Source: an uncultured Lachnospiraceae bacterium | GTDB lineage: Bacteria; Bacillota; Clostridia; Lachnospirales; Lachnospiraceae | Length of the DNA stretch: 41,953 nucleotides | Direction: 5' to 3' | NCBI GenBank assembly: GCA_900553355.1 | Contig: USDK01000022.1 | Coordinates: forward strand, 1-41,953 | Part shown: positions 7,410 through 16,015 of the stretch, in pieces | Layout of the letters: each line of letters opens with the position of its first letter | Numbering within the stretch: the stretch's first letter is position 1 | Notes under the pieces: generated by a model | What the model saw: only the letters and a program-made list of their open reading frames with translations | Database searches by the model: none | Told to the model about the DNA's origin: nothing | Position numbers and translations under genes: made by a program

Positions 7410-9032
7410 ATGGCAAAGGAAATTAAATACGGCGCTGAAGCCAGAAGCGCACTGGAAGCAGGAGTGAATCAGCTGGCAGATACAGTAAGGGTAACACTTG
7501 GGCCTAAGGGACGTAACGTGGTGCTGGATAAATCTTTCGGCGCTCCGCTGATCACCAACGACGGTGTTACGATCGCAAAAGAGATCGAGCTGGAGGATCC
7601 GTTTGAAAACATGGGCGCACAGCTGATCAAGGAAGTTGCATCCAAGACCAACGATGTAGCTGGAGACGGTACAACTACCGCTACCGTTCTTGCACAGGCA
7701 ATGGTACACGAAGGAATGAAGAATCTGGCAGCAGGAGCAAACCCGATCATCCTTCGGAAGGGTATGAAGAAGGCGACAGACAAGGCGGTTGAGGCCATCA
7801 AAGAAATGTCCAGCAAGGTAAAAGGAAAAGACCAGATCGCAAAGGTTGCTGCAATCTCTGCCAGCGATGAGGAAGTTGGAAAGATGGTAGCAGATGCAAT
7901 GGAGAAGGTTTCCAACGATGGTGTAATTACCATTGAGGAATCCAAGACCATGAAGACAGAACTCGACCTGGTAGAAGGTATGCAGTTTGACCGTGGATAT
8001 GTTTCCGCATATATGGCAACAGATATGGATAAGATGGAAGCAAATCTGGAGGATCCATACATCCTGATCACAGATAAGAAGATTTCCAACATTCAGGATA
8101 TCCTTCCGCTTCTGGAGCAGATCGTACAGTCCGGCGCAAGACTTCTGATCATTGCAGAGGATATCGAAGGTGAGGCTCTGACCACCCTGATCGTAAATAA
8201 ACTGCGTGGAACCTTTAATGTTGTAGCAGTAAAGGCTCCTGGATACGGTGACAGAAGAAAAGAAATGCTGAAGGATATCGCGATCCTGACAGGCGGAGAA
8301 GTCATCTCTGAGGAACTTGGACTGGATCTTAAGGATACCACAATGGATCAGCTGGGACGTGCAAAATCCGTCAAAGTACAGAAAGAAAACACTGTCATTG
8401 TAGATGGACTTGGAGATAAGAAAGCAATCGCAGACCGTGTGGCTCAGATCAAGAATCAGATTGAAGAGACAACTTCTGATTTCGACAGAGAGAAACTTCA
8501 GGAAAGACTGGCAAAACTGGCCGGCGGCGTAGCAGTCATCCGTGTCGGAGCAGCAACCGAGACTGAGATGAAAGAAGCAAAACTTCGTATGGAAGATGCC
8601 CTGGCAGCCACCAGAGCAGCAGTAGAGGAAGGCATCATCGCCGGAGGTGGATCTGCTTATATCCATGCTGCAAAACAGGTTTCCAAGTTAGTGGCAGACC
8701 TGGAAGGTGACGAGAAGACAGGAGCAAACGTAGTACTGAAAGCTCTGGAGGCTCCTCTGTACCGCATCGTTGCAAATGCAGGACTGGAAGGCTCTGTCAT
8801 TATCAATAAGGTGGCTGAGTCCGACCCTGGTATCGGATTTGATGCACTGAGCGAACAGTATGTAGATATGGTAGAAAGCGGCATCCTGGATCCTGCAAAG
8901 GTTACCAGAAGTGCACTTCAGAACGCCACCAGCGTGGCTGCAACTCTGCTGACTACAGAATCTGCAGTTGCCAATATTAAGGAAGAAACCCCGGCTGCAG
9001 CACCGGCAGGCGGCGGAATGGGAATGATGTAA
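7410..9032 (+). CDS. groEL: Chaperonin GroEL
   Basis: The 540-aa ATP-dependent chaperonin subunit. Seen are the N-terminal TLGPKGRNVVLDKSFGAP, the nucleotide-binding DGTTTATVLAQAM, the apical-domain segments (EGMQFDRGYVSAYM, IIAEDIEGEALTTLI, VKAPGYGDRRKEML), the C-terminal equatorial AGGSAYIHA and the GGM tail (AAPAGGGMGMM). AGGAGG precedes the ATG. Codon use and length are normal. A strong terminator follows its stop. Confidence 0.99.
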   Translation: MAKEIKYGAEARSALEAGVNQLADTVRVTLGPKGRNVVLDKSFGAPLITNDGVTIAKEIELEDPFENMGAQLIKEVASKTNDVAGDGTTTATVLAQAMVHEGMKNLAAGANPIILRKGMKKATDKAVEAIKEMSSKVKGKDQIAKVAAISASDEEVGKMVADAMEKVSNDGVITIEESKTMKTELDLVEGMQFDRGYVSAYMATDMDKMEANLEDPYILITDKKISNIQDILPLLEQIVQSGARLLIIAEDIEGEALTTLIVNKLRGTFNVVAVKAPGYGDRRKEMLKDIAILTGGEVISEELGLDLKDTTMDQLGRAKSVKVQKENTVIVDGLGDKKAIADRVAQIKNQIEETTSDFDREKLQERLAKLAGGVAVIRVGAATETEMKEAKLRMEDALAATRAAVEEGIIAGGGSAYIHAAKQVSKLVADLEGDEKTGANVVLKALEAPLYRIVANAGLEGSVIINKVAESDPGIGFDALSEQYVDMVESGILDPAKVTRSALQNATSVAATLLTTESAVANIKEETPAAAPAGGGMGMM

Positions 9033-9045
9033 TCGTGAATTTTTT

Positions 9046-9076
9046 GAAAACTCCCCACATGGGGAGTTTTCTTTTT
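9046..9076 (+). terminator. Rho-independent terminator after groEL
   Basis: GAAAACTCCCC at 9046-9056 pairs perfectly with GGGGAGTTTTC at 9061-9071 around an ACAT loop, followed by a T-run. Confidence 0.95.
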
Positions 9077-9096
9077 ATGCGGAAATGTGTTACAAT
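9068..9096 (+). promoter_or_regulatory. Possible promoter for the gene at 9135
   Basis: TACAAT at 9091-9096 with an extended -10 (TGT before it); the -35 TTTTCT at 9068-9073 is poor and overlaps the groEL terminator tail. Confidence 0.35.
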
Positions 9097-9134
9097 GATA
9101 CAAATCAGTATATATTTTTTGGAGGAATAAACAG

Positions 9135-9626
9135 ATGAGCGACTTCTATACAGAACAGCTGGTAAAGAAAAGACCGGATATGAAGGATCTGGCAATTAAG
9201 GTGGGGCTGATCCTGATTACGGTGATCGCCTTTTTGATCGTTCTGGTATTCCCGATCGGAATCATTCTGCCGATCCTGGCTATCGTGCTGGATGTGATCA
9301 TGTTCCGCAGACTGAACGTAGAGTATGAGTATCTGTATGTCAATGGGGATCTGGATGTGGACAAGATCATGAGCCGCGCAAAAAGGAAGCGTATGTTTTC
9401 CATGAATGTATCGGAGATGGAGCTTCTTGCCCCGGCAGACGCACCGGAACTTCGTCAGTACCAGAATGCCAGGACTCTGGATTTTTCTTCGGGAACCGGG
9501 CAGGCAAAGCTGTATACCCTGGTTGTGGCGGATCACGGAGAGTTAAAGAAGGTGATATTCGAGCCGAATGAAACGATCGTGGAGGGGTTATTTGTACTTG
9601 CTCCAAGAAAAGTCATCAGAAAGTAG
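9135..9626 (+). CDS. Small membrane protein, DUF6106-like
   Basis: A 163-aa protein with a short cytosolic N-terminus (MSDFYTEQLVKKRPDMKD), two closely spaced hydrophobic helices at about residues 22-58 and a soluble C-terminal domain of about 100 residues. The pattern, including EQLVKK at the start and the MSRAKRKR and ELRQYQNARTLDFSSG segments, resembles a Clostridial family I recall as DUF6106; its function is unknown. GGAGG lies 10 bases before the ATG. It sits alone between the groEL terminator and the guaB promoter, so it seems to be monocistronic. Confidence 0.8.
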   Translation: MSDFYTEQLVKKRPDMKDLAIKVGLILITVIAFLIVLVFPIGIILPILAIVLDVIMFRRLNVEYEYLYVNGDLDVDKIMSRAKRKRMFSMNVSEMELLAPADAPELRQYQNARTLDFSSGTGQAKLYTLVVADHGELKKVIFEPNETIVEGLFVLAPRKVIRK

Positions 9627-9656
9627 TTGACAAAGCATGACAAAATTCGATATGAT
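9627..9656 (+). promoter_or_regulatory. guaB promoter
   Basis: TTGACA at 9627-9632, 18-base spacer, TATGAT at 9651-9656. It begins at the stop codon of the preceding gene. No purine riboswitch-like structure is visible in the short leader. Confidence 0.8.
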
Positions 9657-9706
9657 AGCTGTTAAATATTATTAATTAGTGAATGGTGAAAGAGAGGATG
9701 AAAATC

Positions 9707-11161
9707 ATGGGAAAGATAATCGGAGAAGGAATTACATTTGATGATGTTCTTTTGGTACCGGCTTATTCAGAAGTGATCCCCAACCAGGTGGATCTGTCTA
9801 CGTATCTGACGAAAAAAGTCAAACTGAACATACCGATGATGAGTGCTGGAATGGATACAGTCACCGAACATCGTATGGCAATCGCCATGGCGCGCCAGGG
9901 CGGTATCGGTATCATTCACAAAAATATGTCTATTGAAGAACAGGCAGAAGAGGTGGATAAGGTAAAGCGGTCAGAGAATGGGGTTATCACAGATCCGTTT
10001 TTCCTGTCGCCGGAAAATACGCTGGAGGATGCCAACAACCTGATGGCAAAGTTCCGGATCTCCGGTGTGCCGATCACAGAAGGGAAGAAACTGGTCGGCA
10101 TTATTACCAACCGTGATTTGAAATTTGAGGAAGATTTTTCAAAGAAGATTAAAGAGTCCATGACTTCCGAAGGACTGATCACAGCTCCGGAAGGAATCAC
10201 CCTGGAGGAGGCAAAGAAGATCCTTGCAAAGGCCAGAAAGGAAAAGCTGCCGATCGTAGACAAGGATTTTAATCTGAAGGGTCTGATCACCATCAAAGAC
10301 ATAGAAAAACAGATCAAGTATCCTCTGTCTGCAAAAGACAGCCAGGGCCGTCTGCTCTGCGGTGCAGCCATCGGTATTACCGCTAACTGCCTGGAGCGTA
10401 CCCAGGAGCTTGTCAATGCCAAGGTGGACGTGGTAGTAATGGATTCTGCCCACGGACATTCTGCAAATGTACTTCGTACCGTAGACATGGTTAAATCCAA
10501 ATTCCCGGATCTTCAGGTGATCGCAGGAAACGTTGCGACAGGAGAAGGGGCAGAGGCTCTGATCAAGGCTGGAGTCGATGCAGTCAAGGTTGGTATCGGA
10601 CCAGGATCCATCTGTACGACACGTATCATCGCCGGTATCGGTGTACCGCAGATCACGGCTGTTATGGACTGCTATGAAGTGGCGGACAAGTATGGAATTC
10701 CGATCATCGCAGACGGCGGTATCAAATACTCCGGCGATATGACAAAGGCCATCGCCGCAGGCGCGAATGTATGTATGATGGGAAGCATCTTTGCCGGATG
10801 TGATGAAAGCCCGGGAACCTTTGAGTTATACCAGGGAAGAAAGTATAAAGTATACCGCGGCATGGGATCCATTGCTGCGATGGAAAACGGAAGCAAGGAC
10901 CGTTACTTCCAGAGCGATGCCAAGAAGCTGGTACCGGAAGGCGTGGAAGGACGTGTGGCATACAAGGGATCTGTAGAAGATACGGTATTCCAGCTGATGG
11001 GCGGTCTCCGTTCCGGTATGGGATACTGCGGAGCTCCGACTATCGAGGATCTGAAGCAGAAGGGAAGATTTATGAAGATTTCTGCGGCAGCCTTGAGAGA
11101 AAGTCATCCGCATGACATCCACATTACCAAGGAGGCGCCAAACTACAGCGTAGATGAATAA
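9707..11161 (+). CDS. guaB: Inosine-5'-monophosphate dehydrogenase
   Basis: Oxidises IMP to XMP with NAD+, the committed step of GMP synthesis. The 484-aa protein has the TIM barrel (ITFDDVLLVPAYSEV, MMSAGMDTVTE, GGIGIIHKNMS), two CBS domains inserted at about residues 95-210, the catalytic-loop cysteine near residue 303 in GPGSICTTRIIAGIG, and the mobile flap with YRGMGS and KKLVPEGVEGR. In-frame ATGs also occur at 9683 and 9698; I chose 9707 because GAGAGG lies nine bases upstream and the family usually begins MGxIIGEG. The next gene starts within or just after its stop. Confidence 0.97.
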   Translation: MGKIIGEGITFDDVLLVPAYSEVIPNQVDLSTYLTKKVKLNIPMMSAGMDTVTEHRMAIAMARQGGIGIIHKNMSIEEQAEEVDKVKRSENGVITDPFFLSPENTLEDANNLMAKFRISGVPITEGKKLVGIITNRDLKFEEDFSKKIKESMTSEGLITAPEGITLEEAKKILAKARKEKLPIVDKDFNLKGLITIKDIEKQIKYPLSAKDSQGRLLCGAAIGITANCLERTQELVNAKVDVVVMDSAHGHSANVLRTVDMVKSKFPDLQVIAGNVATGEGAEALIKAGVDAVKVGIGPGSICTTRIIAGIGVPQITAVMDCYEVADKYGIPIIADGGIKYSGDMTKAIAAGANVCMMGSIFAGCDESPGTFELYQGRKYKVYRGMGSIAAMENGSKDRYFQSDAKKLVPEGVEGRVAYKGSVEDTVFQLMGGLRSGMGYCGAPTIEDLKQKGRFMKISAAALRESHPHDIHITKEAPNYSVDE

Positions 11162-11177
11162 AACAAGGATGTTTGAG

Positions 11178-12212
11178 ATGAAGGAATTTGGCGTAACAAA
11201 AAATGGAGAGACAGCCCATATCTACAGACTGGTTTCTCAGACAGGGATAGAGGCCTGGGTGACGGATTTCGGCGCAACGCTGGTAAAGCTGCTGGTGCCG
11301 GATGGCAAAGGGCTTCAGAGAGACGTGGTGCTTGGTTATGAGGACGCTGCAGGCTATGAGACAGGGACCTGCTTTTTCGGCGCATCCGTGGGCCGGGTGG
11401 CAAACCGGATCGGAGGAGGATGCTTCGAACTGGACGGGAAGGTCTGGGAACTGACAAAGAACGATAACCAGGTCAATACACTTCACAGTGGAAGAGATTT
11501 TACCAGCCAGCGGATCTGGGATGTGGAACATGCAGGAGAGCAGGAGATTACCTTCCTTCTGCACAGCCCGGACGGTGACCAGGGATATCCGGGCGCGGTG
11601 GATATCCGGGTGACCTATACATTGACAGAGGATGGTGGGCTGAGGATCCATTATCATGGGATTCCGGATCAGGATACACTTTTAAATTTCACGAATCACA
11701 GTTATTTTAATTTGAACGGTCATGATTCCGGGGATGTGCTTAGGCAGAGTGTCAGAATCTGTGCAGATGCATATACCCGGACAGATGCTTATTCCGTTCC
11801 GACTGGAGAGATCGTCCCGGTGGCAGGCACGCCTATGGATTTTAGGCAGGAAACGCCTGTCGGCGCGAGGATTGACGAGGCTTATGAAGCGTTGATCTAC
11901 GGCGGCGGGTATGACCATAATTATGTGCTTGACGGCAGTGGATTCAGATGTGTGGCTGAAATGTATTCGCCGGACAGTAAGATCCGGATGCAGGTGGAGA
12001 CAGATCTGCCGGGAATGCAGTTTTATACGGCAAATTTCGTGGAAAATGAGAAGGGAAAAGAAGGCGCTGTTTATGGAAAACGACAGGGAGCCTGCTTTGA
12101 GACCCAGTATTTTCCGGATGCCGTCCATCATGCAAACTTTCCTTCCCCGGTTGTAAAGGCCGGTGAAGTATATGAGACGACGACCATATACCGGTTTTTA
12201 AAAAATTCATAA
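11178..12212 (+). CDS. galM: Aldose 1-epimerase (galactose mutarotase)
   Basis: Interconverts the alpha and beta anomers of aldoses. The 344-aa protein has family motifs WVTDFGATLVKLLVPD, GASVGRVANRIGGG, NTLHSGRDF, the catalytic histidine context NFTNHSYFNLNGH, GMQFYTAN and a late glutamate in ACFETQYFPDAVHH. The frame is open from an ATG at 11154 that overlaps the guaB stop but has no ribosome binding site; AAGGA at 11165-11169 is eight bases before the ATG at 11178, and the resulting length matches E. coli GalM. Probably co-transcribed with guaB, an association without an obvious metabolic reason. Confidence 0.93.
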   Translation: MKEFGVTKNGETAHIYRLVSQTGIEAWVTDFGATLVKLLVPDGKGLQRDVVLGYEDAAGYETGTCFFGASVGRVANRIGGGCFELDGKVWELTKNDNQVNTLHSGRDFTSQRIWDVEHAGEQEITFLLHSPDGDQGYPGAVDIRVTYTLTEDGGLRIHYHGIPDQDTLLNFTNHSYFNLNGHDSGDVLRQSVRICADAYTRTDAYSVPTGEIVPVAGTPMDFRQETPVGARIDEAYEALIYGGGYDHNYVLDGSGFRCVAEMYSPDSKIRMQVETDLPGMQFYTANFVENEKGKEGAVYGKRQGACFETQYFPDAVHHANFPSPVVKAGEVYETTTIYRFLKNS

Positions 12213-12282
12213 AATCATAAGTTTCTTTTTCGTGAAAATTTCTGTTTCTGTGATAAGATAGAAAAGTAGGGAAGGACAGAAG

Positions 12283-12969
12283 ATGAAAAAGGAACAGATA
12301 CATCTGAAAAATAGAAAGACAGCAGCACACAGAAGAAGACGGAGAAAAAGAAATTTCCGTCTGGCGCTTGTGCTGCTTGTTTTGTTTTTAATTCTGGCCT
12401 GTGTGCTGAAGCTTGCATGGCGCTGCTCAAATGAATATTCAGAACGGGCGGGGGACGAGATCGATGCCCTTCGACCGGAGATGGACGTGGAGCTTTTGAC
12501 GGTGAACCCTTATTCCAGACCCGGAATCAGTACCCAGAAGATTACGGGGATCGTTGTCCACTATACGGCAAATCCCGGAGCCACAGCCATGGAGAACCGG
12601 AACTATTTTGAGAATCTTAAGGATACCCATGAGACCAAGGCCAGCAGTAATTTTATCGTAGGGCTGGAAGGGGAAATCGTGCAGTGTGTGCCCACCTGGG
12701 AGGTGGCCTACGCGTCCAACAGCCGGAATATAGACACGGTATCCATCGAATGCTGCCATCCGGATGAGAGTGGAAAGTTTACAGACGCTACATATGAGTC
12801 GGTAGTAAACTTATGTGCCTGGCTATGCCTGAAATTCGATCTGACAGAAGAAGATGTGATCCGTCATTATGACGTGACCGGCAAAGACTGTCCGAAGTAC
12901 TTCGTAGAGCATGAAGACGCCTGGAAAGACTTCCGGCAGGATGTGAAGGAAGCTCTTGCGAAACAGTAG
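12283..12969 (+). CDS. Membrane-anchored N-acetylmuramoyl-L-alanine amidase
   Basis: A 228-aa predicted cell-wall hydrolase. The N-terminus is very basic (HRRRRRKRNFR) and followed by one membrane helix at about residues 26-45, so the rest is outside the cell. The Amidase_2 (PGRP-like) domain covers about 75-220: the zinc-binding histidine in GIVVHYTANPG, SSNFIVGLEGEIVQ, NSRNIDTVSIECC and the second histidine with HYDVTGKDCPKYF. No wall-binding repeats. AAGGACAG precedes the ATG. Such proteins cut the bond between N-acetylmuramate and L-alanine; a role in spore or vegetative wall turnover is inference. Confidence 0.9.
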   Translation: MKKEQIHLKNRKTAAHRRRRRKRNFRLALVLLVLFLILACVLKLAWRCSNEYSERAGDEIDALRPEMDVELLTVNPYSRPGISTQKITGIVVHYTANPGATAMENRNYFENLKDTHETKASSNFIVGLEGEIVQCVPTWEVAYASNSRNIDTVSIECCHPDESGKFTDATYESVVNLCAWLCLKFDLTEEDVIRHYDVTGKDCPKYFVEHEDAWKDFRQDVKEALAKQ

Positions 12970-13021
12970 AATTGCTGATATGATTGTACAGGTAAACGTT
13001 GGAAAAGAGGAGAGAGCTGCC

Positions 13022-13582
13022 ATGAACGGATTGGAGAGACAAAAAAAACAGCCCTTTGATTATAATATCGTCCTGATCGGATTTATGGGAACCGGAAAGA
13101 CAACGGTGTCCCGGTATCTCAGCGCCATGTTCGGCATGGATATGATCGAGATGGACCAGGAAATTGCGGATCGGGAAAAGATGAGTATTCCGGAGATTTT
13201 TTCCACCTATGGAGAAGAGTATTTCCGGGAGCTGGAGACGAGGCTTCTGATCGAGTTTCAGGACCGGAAGAATGTGATCATCTCCTGTGGCGGTGGAACG
13301 CCCTTAAGAGCACAAAATGTGGCAGAGATGAAGAAAAACGGACGAGTGGTGCTCCTGACGGCCAGTCCTGAGACTGTTTATGAGAGAGTAAAGGACAGCG
13401 AAGACAGACCGGTGCTTAAGGGACGTAAGAATGTCGCCGGTATCGCAGAGCTGATGGAGCAGAGAAGAGAAAAATATGAGTCGGCTGCAGATCTTGTGGT
13501 GCAGACAGATCATAAGACAGTAGCCCAGATCTGTGAAGAAATGGCAGAGCGATTAAAGGAAATGGAAGAGGAAGATGTTTAA
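13022..13582 (+). CDS. aroK: Shikimate kinase
   Basis: Phosphorylates shikimate at O3 in the pathway to chorismate. The 186-aa protein has the P-loop GFMGTGKTTVSRYL near residue 20, the shikimate-binding MDQEIADREKMSIPEIF, the second motif ISCGGGTPLR and the lid region around DRPVLKGRK. The open frame begins at 12956 inside the amidase gene, but GAGGAG nine bases before the ATG at 13022 and the family length fix the start there. The 3' end overlaps the next gene by eight bases, so translation is probably coupled. Confidence 0.94.
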   Translation: MNGLERQKKQPFDYNIVLIGFMGTGKTTVSRYLSAMFGMDMIEMDQEIADREKMSIPEIFSTYGEEYFRELETRLLIEFQDRKNVIISCGGGTPLRAQNVAEMKKNGRVVLLTASPETVYERVKDSEDRPVLKGRKNVAGIAELMEQRREKYESAADLVVQTDHKTVAQICEEMAERLKEMEEEDV

Positions 13583-14084
13583 GAAGTTTTATCCGGACCA
13601 GTATCTGGCGTCCACATATGTGATTGATTTTGAAAAATTATATAAAGAGGGATACAGGGGGCTGATCTTTGATATTGATAATACTCTGGTGCCCCATAAT
13701 GCTCCGGCGGACGACAGGGCTGTTGCACTGTTTGAGCGTCTGAAAAAGATTGGTTACCGGTGCTGCCTGATTTCCAATAATCAGGAACCGAGAGTGAAAA
13801 TGTTTAATGAAAAAATCCAGGTGGATTATGTGTACAATGCCCACAAGCCGTCTACAAAGAATTATATCAAGGCCATGGAGATCATGGGGACGGACAGGAG
13901 CAACACAATCTTCATCGGTGATCAGCTGTTTACAGACGTCTGGGGAGCAAAGCGGGCGGGGATCCGGAATATCCTGGTAAAACCCCTGCATCCGAAGGAA
14001 GAGATCCAGATCGTGCTGAAGCGGTATCTGGAAAAAATTGTACTTTTCTTCTATCAGAGAGACCAGAAGCGAAAAAAGGGTTGA
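13575..14084 (+). CDS. yqeG: YqeG family HAD-type phosphatase
   Basis: A 169-aa HAD superfamily IIIA phosphatase. Motif I is DIDNTLVPH (the two catalytic aspartates), motif II LISNN, and motifs III/IV are KPSTKNY and IGDQLFTDVWGAKRAG. This matches YqeG of Bacillus, often encoded near aroE or other shikimate genes; substrate is unproven, and related proteins dephosphorylate lipid phosphates such as phosphatidylglycerol phosphate. The start ATG lies inside aroK with GGAAGAGGA upstream. Its TGA stop overlaps the -35 box of the efp promoter. Confidence 0.92.
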   Translation: MFKKFYPDQYLASTYVIDFEKLYKEGYRGLIFDIDNTLVPHNAPADDRAVALFERLKKIGYRCCLISNNQEPRVKMFNEKIQVDYVYNAHKPSTKNYIKAMEIMGTDRSNTIFIGDQLFTDVWGAKRAGIRNILVKPLHPKEEIQIVLKRYLEKIVLFFYQRDQKRKKG

Positions 14085-14109
14085 AAATAGGCGTAATATA
14101 AGATAGAAT
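14081..14109 (+). promoter_or_regulatory. efp promoter
   Basis: TTGAAA at 14081-14086, a 17-base spacer and TAGAAT at 14104-14109. The -35 box includes the stop codon of yqeG. Confidence 0.7.
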
Positions 14110-14167
14110 GATAAGAGTGAATAGAACGTAGAAGTGCCGGAAAGGTACGATTAAGGAGGATTATATA

Positions 14168-14731
14168 ATGGCAACAAAGTCAGCAGGTGAATTTAGAAAT
14201 GGCATGACCCTTGAGATCGATGGTAAGGTATGTCAGGTAATGGAGTTTATGCATGTAAAGCCGGGAAAGGGCGCAGCATTTGTCCGTGTGAAATTAAAAG
14301 ACATCATTAACGGAGGTGTGGTAGAGACAACCTTCCGTCCGACAGAGTCCTTCCAGGAAGCTTTTATCGAGAGAAAGAAGATGCAGTATCTGTACAATGA
14401 CGGAGACCTGTTCTATTTCATGGATAACGAGACCTTCGATCAGATCGCGGTCAGCGCTGAGGACGTAGGAGATTCCTTAAAATTCGTGAAGGAAAATGAA
14501 GAAGTAACAGTTAGCCTCTATCAGGAGAAACCGTTCGCGATCGAGCCGCCGCTTACCGTAGAACTGCAGGTTACAGAGACAGAGCCTGGATTCAAGGGAA
14601 ATACGGCACAGGGAGCAACCAAGCCGGCGATCGTAGAGACAGGTGCACAGGTATCAGTTCCGCTGTTTGTAGACCAGGGCGAAATGATCAAGATCGATAC
14701 CCGTACCGGAGAATATCTGTCAAGAGTTTAA
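14168..14731 (+). CDS. efp: Translation elongation factor P
   Basis: Relieves ribosome stalling at polyproline. The 187-aa protein has the N-terminal KOW-like domain with the loop KPGKGAAFVRVK, whose tip lysine is Lys34; the middle OB domain (EVTVSLYQEKPFAIEPP) and the C-terminal OB domain with the EF-P signature VETGAQVSVPLFVDQGEMIKI. AAGGAGG lies nine bases before the ATG. No EpmA/EpmB or YmfI-type modification gene is nearby, so the form of any Lys34 modification cannot be told. It stands alone with its own promoter and terminator. Confidence 0.98.
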   Translation: MATKSAGEFRNGMTLEIDGKVCQVMEFMHVKPGKGAAFVRVKLKDIINGGVVETTFRPTESFQEAFIERKKMQYLYNDGDLFYFMDNETFDQIAVSAEDVGDSLKFVKENEEVTVSLYQEKPFAIEPPLTVELQVTETEPGFKGNTAQGATKPAIVETGAQVSVPLFVDQGEMIKIDTRTGEYLSRV

Positions 14732-14745
14732 AATTTGTTTTGAGC

Positions 14746-14780
14746 AAAAAGGCCTTGCATTTTCTGCAGGGCCTTTTTAT
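14746..14780 (+). terminator. Rho-independent terminator after efp
   Basis: AAAAAGGCCTTGCA at 14746-14759 pairs, with one mismatch, with TGCAGGGCCTTTTT at 14765-14778. Confidence 0.93.
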
Positions 14781-14901
14781 AATGTTGTTATCTATCCCAT
14801 ATGTACCGGCAGGTCTGTCGGTTCTTTCATTTTTCAATTCGGCGCATCCGCCGGTGATTTCCACAAAATGTTGATAAAGACTGCGGCAGGAAAGGAGTAT
14901 T

Positions 14902-15789
14902 ATGACATATGATCAGTTTGTATTGAGAGTAAAAGAACGAGTTGTAAAAGGTGTGGACGATGCTGTGACAGTGACCGTCCATACGGCAGTAAAGAATAAC
15001 GGCACCATGCGCAAAGGACTGACGCTTACAGAGCATGGGATCAATATTGCGCCGACCATTTTCCTGGAAGAATACTATCAAAGGTTCCAGAAGGGGTTAT
15101 CAGAAGAACAGGCAGCAGGAGAGATCTTAAAACTCTATGCCCAGGTCCGCTATGGTCATTCCATTAAGACGGAGGGACTTGGAGAATATGATGAAATCCG
15201 CGACAAAATCGTGTACCGTCTGGTCAATCGAGAGGCAAATGCCGACCTGTTAAGAGACATCCCATACCGGGAATATCTGGACCTGGCTGTGATTTTTTAT
15301 GTGATGGTAGAATTTAATGACTATGGGACGGCCGCTATGTTGATCAGAAAAGAACATTTGGAGATCTGGGAAGTATCAGAAGAGGAGGTTTTCCGGCGGG
15401 CTCATCATAATACGCACCGCATTCTGCCGGAGGAACTGCGTACAATGCAGGCAGTGCTGCTGGACATCACAGAAGACGGTGAAGACGAAGAGGAGAGACC
15501 GGAAGAGATCCTCTATGTGCTGTCCAATCGGCTGAGAAGTCATGGCGCGGCGGCAATCCTCTATGAAGGCTCGCTGGAAAAGATTGCAGACAGACTGTCG
15601 TGCAGCTATTATGTGCTTCCGAGCAGTATCCATGAAGTGATCATTACTCCGGACAGACATCTTTTCTCTTACCGGGAACTATCGGAAATGGTAAAAGAGA
15701 TCAATGAGACGCAGGTAGAGCCGGAGGAGGTTCTGGCTGACCATGCTTATTATTATGACAGGAGCCGGAAAAAGCTGACTTATTTTTAG
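14902..15789 (+). CDS. DUF5688 family protein
   Basis: A 295-aa soluble protein of a Lachnospiraceae-enriched family of unknown function. The conserved N-terminal features are seen: a short helix region (YDQFVLRVKERVV), KNNGTMRKGLTL, then GINIAPTIFLEEYYQRFQKG. Further on come HHNTHRILP and LYVLSNRLRSHGAAAILYEG, typical for the family, where a DUF5688 domain covers almost the whole chain. No membrane helices, signal peptide or catalytic signature that I can name. GGAAAGGAG is well placed before the ATG. The gene is single and followed by a long inverted repeat before the tRNA. Confidence 0.9.
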   Translation: MTYDQFVLRVKERVVKGVDDAVTVTVHTAVKNNGTMRKGLTLTEHGINIAPTIFLEEYYQRFQKGLSEEQAAGEILKLYAQVRYGHSIKTEGLGEYDEIRDKIVYRLVNREANADLLRDIPYREYLDLAVIFYVMVEFNDYGTAAMLIRKEHLEIWEVSEEEVFRRAHHNTHRILPEELRTMQAVLLDITEDGEDEEERPEEILYVLSNRLRSHGAAAILYEGSLEKIADRLSCSYYVLPSSIHEVIITPDRHLFSYRELSEMVKEINETQVEPEEVLADHAYYYDRSRKKLTYF

Positions 15790-15800
15790 TGCATAAGAAA

Positions 15801-15846
15801 AAAGTAAAGGAAATGTGAGATTTGTCGAAATCATTTCCTTTACTTT
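15801..15846. terminator. Long inverted repeat, probable bidirectional terminator
   Basis: AAAGTAAAGGAAATG at 15801-15815 pairs perfectly with 15832-15846, with a further GATTT/AAATC inner stem around a GTCG loop. There is no clean T-run on the top strand, so termination is inferred from its position between the DUF5688 gene and the tRNA. Confidence 0.6.
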
Positions 15847-15898
15847 ATGAAAAAAATGTGTTAATATAATTGAGGCAATTTCATAAAGACCATATTAT

Positions 15899-15970
15899 GC
15901 ACCCGTAGCTCAGGGGATAGAGCACCGCCCTCCGGAGGCGGGAGCGGCGGTTCGAATCCGCCCGGGTGTG
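15899..15970 (+). tRNA. tRNA-Arg (anticodon CCG)
   Basis: A complete cloverleaf can be drawn: acceptor GCACCCG/CGGGTGT, D arm GCTC...GAGC, anticodon stem CCGCC/GGCGG with loop CTCCGGA giving anticodon CCG (reads CGG), T arm GGCGG-TTCGAAT-CCGCC, discriminator G. The first pair is G-U rather than Watson-Crick. The CCA end is not encoded. A TATAAT at 15865-15870 upstream may be the -10 box, and a T-run follows. Confidence 0.93.
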
Positions 15971-16015
15971 TACTTTTTTTCTCTTAATATGTGCAAAAAG
16001 TATGGAGGTAGTCTT

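Noticed and set aside
7335..8666. 443-aa open frame antisense to groEL
   Set aside because: A shadow of the strong groEL coding bias; the composition is Cys/His-rich and no family is recognisable.
12956..13021. Longer N-terminus of shikimate kinase
   Set aside because: It overlaps the amidase gene and lacks a ribosome binding site; the ATG at 13022 has one.
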